From positions 1 through 63,463 of the forward strand of contig CAJXOA010000009.1 in the NCBI GenBank assembly GCA_913057685.1: 63,463 bases of DNA. Reading direction: 5' to 3'. Both the position numbers and the translations under genes were made by a program. The stretch comes from an uncultured Trueperaceae bacterium. GTDB taxonomy: Bacteria > Deinococcota > Deinococci > Deinococcales > Trueperaceae. The first letter of the stretch is position 1, and each line of letters opens with the position of its first letter. Shown here piece by piece: positions 60,464-63,463 of the stretch. The notes below the pieces were generated by a model. That model was not told the DNA's origin, made no database searches, and saw only the letters and a program-made list of their open reading frames with translations.

Positions 60464-61650
60464 CGGCGGGGCCGGTCCTCGGGCGGCGCGACCGCCACCG
60501 CCCCCGCGGACGCCGCCCGCTCCGCCGCCCGTTCGGCCGCGCGCACCTCCGCCCAGCGCAGCGCGCTCGCGCCGCCGGTCGCGAGGACCGCCAGCGCGAC
60601 CGTCGCCGCCGTCGCGGCGGGGGGCGTGGAGGCCAGCAGCATCCCGGCGATCCCCAGCAGCAACGTCGCGGCCCACAGGGTCAGCACGACCCCCCGTTCG
60701 CTGCGCCCGCGGGCGCGCAGGAGGTCGTGCAGGTGGTCGTTGTTCGCGTGCGCCGGGTTGGCGCCGCGCCGCAGGCGGCGCAACGTCACCTGGGTGATGT
60801 TCACGACCGGCACGCCGAGGATCAGGACCGGCGTCGCGATCGTCACGGCGGCGGTGACCTTGAGCGCCCCGAGGACGCTGGCGGCGGCCAGGACGTACCC
60901 GAGCAGGTACGCGCCGGCATCCCCCATGAAGATCGTGGCGGGGCCGGCGTTGTGGCGCAGGAAGCCGGTGGCCGCCCCCGCGAGGGCGGCGAGGAGCAGG
61001 ACCGCGGCGGCGCGCCCGTCGACCTGCACCGCGACGGCGAGCAGGCTGAGGCTGCCGATCGCCGCGACCCCGGACGACAGGCCGTCGACGCCGTCGATGA
61101 AGTTGAAGGCGTTCGTGAAGCCCACCACCCAGAGGATCGTCAGGATCGCCGCGGCGGTCTCGCCGAAGAACACGAACGTCCCGTCGCCCGCCCACGCCGC
61201 GAACGGGCCGACGGCGAAGTAGTTCGTCACGAAGGCGATCGAGACGTCGTTGGCGACGAGGATGCCGGCGGCGACGGTCTGCACCGCGAGGCGCATGGCG
61301 ACCGGCAGGTCCCACAGGTCGTCGAGCAGCCCCACGAGCGTCATCAACACGCCCCCGAGCAGGATCGCGAACAACGGACCGCGGTCGTCCAGCCACGCCG
61401 CCGGCGCCAGGGCCGCGCCGACGGCGACGGCGACGAGGAACGCCGCGAGGAGCGCCAGGCCACCGACGTTCGGCACCGCCCCGCGGTGCCGCCGCCGCCC
61501 CCGACCGTGCCGGCCGCCCCCCTCCTGCACCGCCCCCACCCGCACCGCGAAGGCGCGGATCGGGGGGACGGCGAGCAACGCCGTCACCAGCGCGGCGAGG
61601 AACACCGCGGCCGCCAAGGGCACCAGCGGGACGAGGGCCGACGCGTTCAC
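60460..61650 (-). CDS. wecA: Undecaprenyl-phosphate GlcNAc-1-phosphate transferase (WecA/TagO type)
   Basis: Integral membrane enzyme that starts glycan assembly on undecaprenyl phosphate. About ten hydrophobic segments. Signatures: [49 protein letters not shown] and the [11 protein letters not shown] loop. 396 residues. GTG start 6 bases after TAGCAT. Confidence 0.93.
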   Translation of the reverse strand: MNASALVPLVPLAAAVFLAALVTALLAVPPIRAFAVRVGAVQEGGGRHGRGRRRHRGAVPNVGGLALLAAFLVAVAVGAALAPAAWLDDRGPLFAILLGGVLMTLVGLLDDLWDLPVAMRLAVQTVAAGILVANDVSIAFVTNYFAVGPFAAWAGDGTFVFFGETAAAILTILWVVGFTNAFNFIDGVDGLSSGVAAIGSLSLLAVAVQVDGRAAAVLLLAALAGAATGFLRHNAGPATIFMGDAGAYLLGYVLAAASVLGALKVTAAVTIATPVLILGVPVVNITQVTLRRLRRGANPAHANNDHLHDLLRARGRSERGVVLTLWAATLLLGIAGMLLASTPPAATAATVALAVLATGGASALRWAEVRAAERAAERAASAGAVAVAPPEDRPRR

Positions 61651-61656
61651 GCTCCG

Positions 61657-61662
61657 ATGCTA
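61657..61662 (-). promoter_or_regulatory. Leaderless-type -10, wecA
   Basis: TAGCAT on the minus strand, 6 bases before the GTG at 61650. Confidence 0.6.
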
Positions 61663-61674
61663 CCGCCCGGCGGC

Positions 61675-62301
61675 CTAGAGCGTCCCGTAGATCCGGTCGC
61701 CGGCGTCCCCGAGCCCCGGCACGATGTAGCCGTGCTCGTTCAGGCGTTCGTCGAGCGCCGCGAGGACGATGGGGACGTCGGGGTGAGCCGCCTCCACCGT
61801 CGCGACGCCCTCGGGGGCGGCGAGGATGCTGAGGAGGCGGACGTTGTGCGCGCCGGCGTCGGCCAGGTGGTCGAGCGCCGCGACGGCGCTCCCGCCGGTC
61901 GCGAGCATCGGGTCGAGCAGGAAGGTGTCGCGTTCGGCGATGTCGCTGGGCAACTTCCCGTAGTACGACACCGGCGCGAGCGTCTCCGGGTCGCGGTAGA
62001 GGCCGATGTGCCCCACCCGCGCGCTGGGCACGAGGTCGAGGATCCCCTCGACCATGATCAGGCCGGCGCGGAGGATCGCGACGAGCGCCAGCTTCTTGCC
62101 GGCCAACCGTCGGACCTTCGCGGTCGCGACCGGGGTGCGGACCTCGGCGTCCTCGAGCGGCAGGTCGCGCATCGCTTCGAACGCCATCAGCATCGACAGC
62201 TCCGCGGAGAGCGAACGGAAGTCGCGGACCGGCGTCGTGGCGTCGCGCAACAGCGACAGCTTGTGCTGGATCAGGGGGTGATCGATGATCTGGGTCGGCA
62301 C
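61675..62301 (-). CDS. upp: Uracil phosphoribosyltransferase
   Basis: Salvages uracil to UMP. The opening [20 protein letters not shown], the region [31 protein letters not shown] (PRPP loop) and the C-terminal [13 protein letters not shown] are diagnostic. 208 residues. The GTG has GGAGG 8 bases before it; an upstream extension would overlap tRNA-Ser. Confidence 0.97.
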   Translation of the reverse strand: MPTQIIDHPLIQHKLSLLRDATTPVRDFRSLSAELSMLMAFEAMRDLPLEDAEVRTPVATAKVRRLAGKKLALVAILRAGLIMVEGILDLVPSARVGHIGLYRDPETLAPVSYYGKLPSDIAERDTFLLDPMLATGGSAVAALDHLADAGAHNVRLLSILAAPEGVATVEAAHPDVPIVLAALDERLNEHGYIVPGLGDAGDRIYGTL

Positions 62302-62345
62302 GTGGGGCCTCCACTCCTCCGACGCCGGCGCGTCGGCACGAAGGA

Positions 62346-62369
62346 ACGGCCGCCCCGGGGGACGGCCGT
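62346..62369 (-). terminator. Hairpin between tRNA-Ser and upp
   Basis: Stem ACGGCCG/CGGCCGT with a C/G-rich loop, followed on the minus strand by TCCTTCGT. Probably a weak terminator or processing site for the tRNA-Ser transcript. Confidence 0.5.
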
Positions 62370-62377
62370 GTCGCGAA

Positions 62378-62470
<93 letters not shown>

Positions 62471-62558
62471 TCGCTGCGTTCGCGCCCCGGGGGGCGCGGC
62501 GGGGAAGGCTACCACGCCGGCGCGCGCCGCGCCAAGGGCGGCGCGGTCGTCCGGACGG

Positions 62559-62587
62559 TTGACGGGGCGGGGGTTCGGGCGTAGCCT
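62559..62587 (+). promoter_or_regulatory. tRNA-Gln(CTG) promoter
   Basis: TTGACG (62559-62564), 17-base spacer, TAGCCT (62582-62587), 11 bases before the tRNA. Confidence 0.75.
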
Positions 62588-62598
62588 ACGCGGCGCGC

Positions 62599-62672
62599 TG
62601 GCCCGTCGTCTAATGGCAGGACATCCGGTTCTGGTCCGGACGGTCGGGGTTCGAATCCCTGCGGGCCAACCA
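62599..62672 (+). tRNA. tRNA-Gln (CTG)
   Basis: 74 bases with CCA. Acceptor TGGCCCG/CGGGCCA, anticodon CTG in TTCTGGT. Identical to the next tRNA except for the wobble base. Confidence 0.97.
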
Positions 62673-62679
62673 CGCCGCT

Positions 62680-62708
62680 GCGCCGCCCCCGTCCCTCGGG
62701 GGCGGCGC
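62680..62708 (+). terminator. Terminator hairpin after tRNA-Gln(CTG)
   Basis: Perfect 12-bp stem GCGCCGCCCCCG/CGGGGGCGGCGC, loop TCCCT. No T-run. Confidence 0.65.
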
Positions 62709-62713
62709 GCGCC

Positions 62714-62742
62714 TTGACCCCCCCGCCGGCCGCGGATACGCT
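62714..62742 (+). promoter_or_regulatory. tRNA-Gln(TTG) promoter
   Basis: TTGACC (62714-62719), 17-base spacer, TACGCT (62737-62742). A 7-bp hairpin GCGCCCC/GGGGCGC lies between it and the tRNA. Confidence 0.75.
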
Positions 62743-62765
62743 TGGTGCGCCCCGAGGGGGCGCGC

Positions 62766-62839
62766 TGGCCCGTCGTCTAATGGCAGGACATCCGGTTTTG
62801 GTCCGGACGGTCGGGGTTCGAATCCCTGCGGGCCAACCA
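62766..62839 (+). tRNA. tRNA-Gln (TTG)
   Basis: 74 bases with CCA, anticodon TTG. Differs from the tRNA at 62599 only by T for C at anticodon position 34. Confidence 0.97.
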
Positions 62840-62937
62840 CGCCGCCCCCCTCGCGGTCCTTTCCCTCCCGACCGTTCCACCCCCAGGACGCCCGGCTTCG
62901 GGCCTCCGCGCTTTCGTGCTTCCGGCCCCCGGCCCGC

Positions 62938-63463
62938 TCAGGCGGGCGGGTAGACGTCGAAGCGGGTCGTCCGCCCCCGCACCGCTCCGGTCGCGCCGGG
63001 CGCGATCGGTGGCGCCTTCGCCGGCCGCTTCACGACGACGCGCCGCGCGACGCGCCGCGCCGCCGCGACCAACGCCGCGCCCTCGGTTGGGTCGGGCGGC
63101 GGCCCCGTCCAGGCCCGCAGGAACGCCGCCCCCGCCCGCTTCGCCGCGCCCCGCTCGCCGGCCCGCGGGTACATCGGGTCCAGGTACACGACGGCGTCGC
63201 CCAGCTCGCCCGCGCGGGCGGCCAACCACGCCGCGGCGTCGCCCGGCACGACCCGGACGCGGTCGGCGAGCTCCGACGTCGCGGGGTCGGCGGCGGCGTG
63301 CGCGCGGGCGGCGGCCAACCACCACGCAAGGAGCGGGTCGCGCTCCAGCATCGTCACGGGCACCCCCGCCCGGGCCAGCTGCAGCGCGTCGGTCCCCCAG
63401 CCGGCGGTCGCGTCGATCGCGCGCTCCGGCGGCGCGCCGCGCCCGCGGACCGCCCGCACCAAC
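62938..63463 (-). CDS. RsmJ-like class I methyltransferase, partial
   Basis: The C-terminal 174 residues; the start lies beyond the right edge. AIDATAGWGTDALQLARAGV is the SAM-binding loop, MLERDPLLAWWL follows, and VVYLDPMYPRAGERGAAKRA plus RVVVKRPAKAPPIA match RsmJ, which methylates G1516 of E. coli 16S rRNA. Target inferred from the family only. Confidence 0.82.
   Translation of the reverse strand, partial: LVRAVRGRGAPPERAIDATAGWGTDALQLARAGVPVTMLERDPLLAWWLAAARAHAAADPATSELADRVRVVPGDAAAWLAARAGELGDAVVYLDPMYPRAGERGAAKRAGAAFLRAWTGPPPDPTEGAALVAAARRVARRVVVKRPAKAPPIAPGATGAVRGRTTRFDVYPPA

Noticed and set aside
62509-62880. Frames containing [14 protein letters not shown]-like peptides
   Set aside because: These are tRNA-Gln genes translated on the opposite strand, a known annotation artefact. 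The same holds for the [13 protein letters not shown] frame opposite tRNA-Ser.

Overview
The window is GC-rich, gene-dense bacterial chromosome with no phage, plasmid, insertion-sequence or CRISPR content. A Deinococcota-like organism (Deinococcus/Thermus side, possibly Truepera-like) fits best. The reasons are a Thermus-like S12 sequence, a pilus ATPase that looks PilF-like with three repeated N-terminal domains, an amylosucrase, a sucrose-phosphate synthase fused to its phosphatase, and pervasive leaderless-type promoters (TAnnnT placed 6-7 bases before a start codon). The assignment is inferred from reading, not from a database search.

Layout. 1-3306 is the str operon on the minus strand (rpsL-rpsG-fusA-tuf, tuf cut by the window edge) with its promoter. 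3346-11381 holds amylosucrase, Sua5, glycerate kinase, a small unknown gene, AroH chorismate mutase, a DUF62 SAM hydrolase, DusA and IspH. tRNA-Ile follows, then an array of hairpins and a 12-bp minisatellite. 11838-19930 carries an HtrA-like protease, a DHH phosphoesterase, RecN, a class V aminotransferase, small proteins, a cysteine-free uracil-DNA glycosylase, Dtd and an ABA4-like membrane protein. 19937-26348 has carA, sucrose-phosphate synthase, a truncated GlmU-like protein, lgt, a DUF456 protein and a Mog/MoaB protein. 26490-32518 is sucCD-xpt-gluQ followed by a trp leader peptide and trpBA. 32523-40334 has rlpA, tatD, small genes, a hydrolase lacking its nucleophile, a YqeG-like phosphatase, pilB and pilT. 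40375-45582 is a regulated leuCDB-ilvD operon with its own candidate leader peptide. 45654-51737 has thuA, ubiX-ispD-ispE, a DUF309 protein, PspC, a lone E3-binding domain, a PASTA protein and an unknown. 51927-57493 has two parts of an amino-acid ABC transporter, a UPF0316 protein, a ROK kinase, ackA, a DUF2203 protein and a phosphoesterase. 57506-62301 is upp-wecA-wecB-folP/folB-folK. tRNA-Ser, two tRNA-Gln genes and a partial RsmJ-like methyltransferase end the window.

Two regulatory styles dominate. About twenty genes begin directly at the predicted transcript start, 6-7 bases after a TAnnnT hexamer, with no room for a ribosome-binding site. Downstream genes in operons mostly start inside the previous stop codon, usually as GTGA. 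The trp and leu leader peptides both have leaderless starts, so attenuation here would begin with leaderless initiation.

Connected functions include sucrose metabolism (amylosucrase and sucrose-phosphate synthase), the MEP isoprenoid pathway (IspH, IspD, IspE) with an ABA4-like protein, branched-chain amino acid and tryptophan synthesis, the TCA step SucCD, folate synthesis, and type IV pilus motors. No single gene cluster looks like a wholly new system. The most unusual signals are the leaderless leader peptides, a tandem hairpin array with invariant loops, and several enzymes that have lost metal-binding cysteines.
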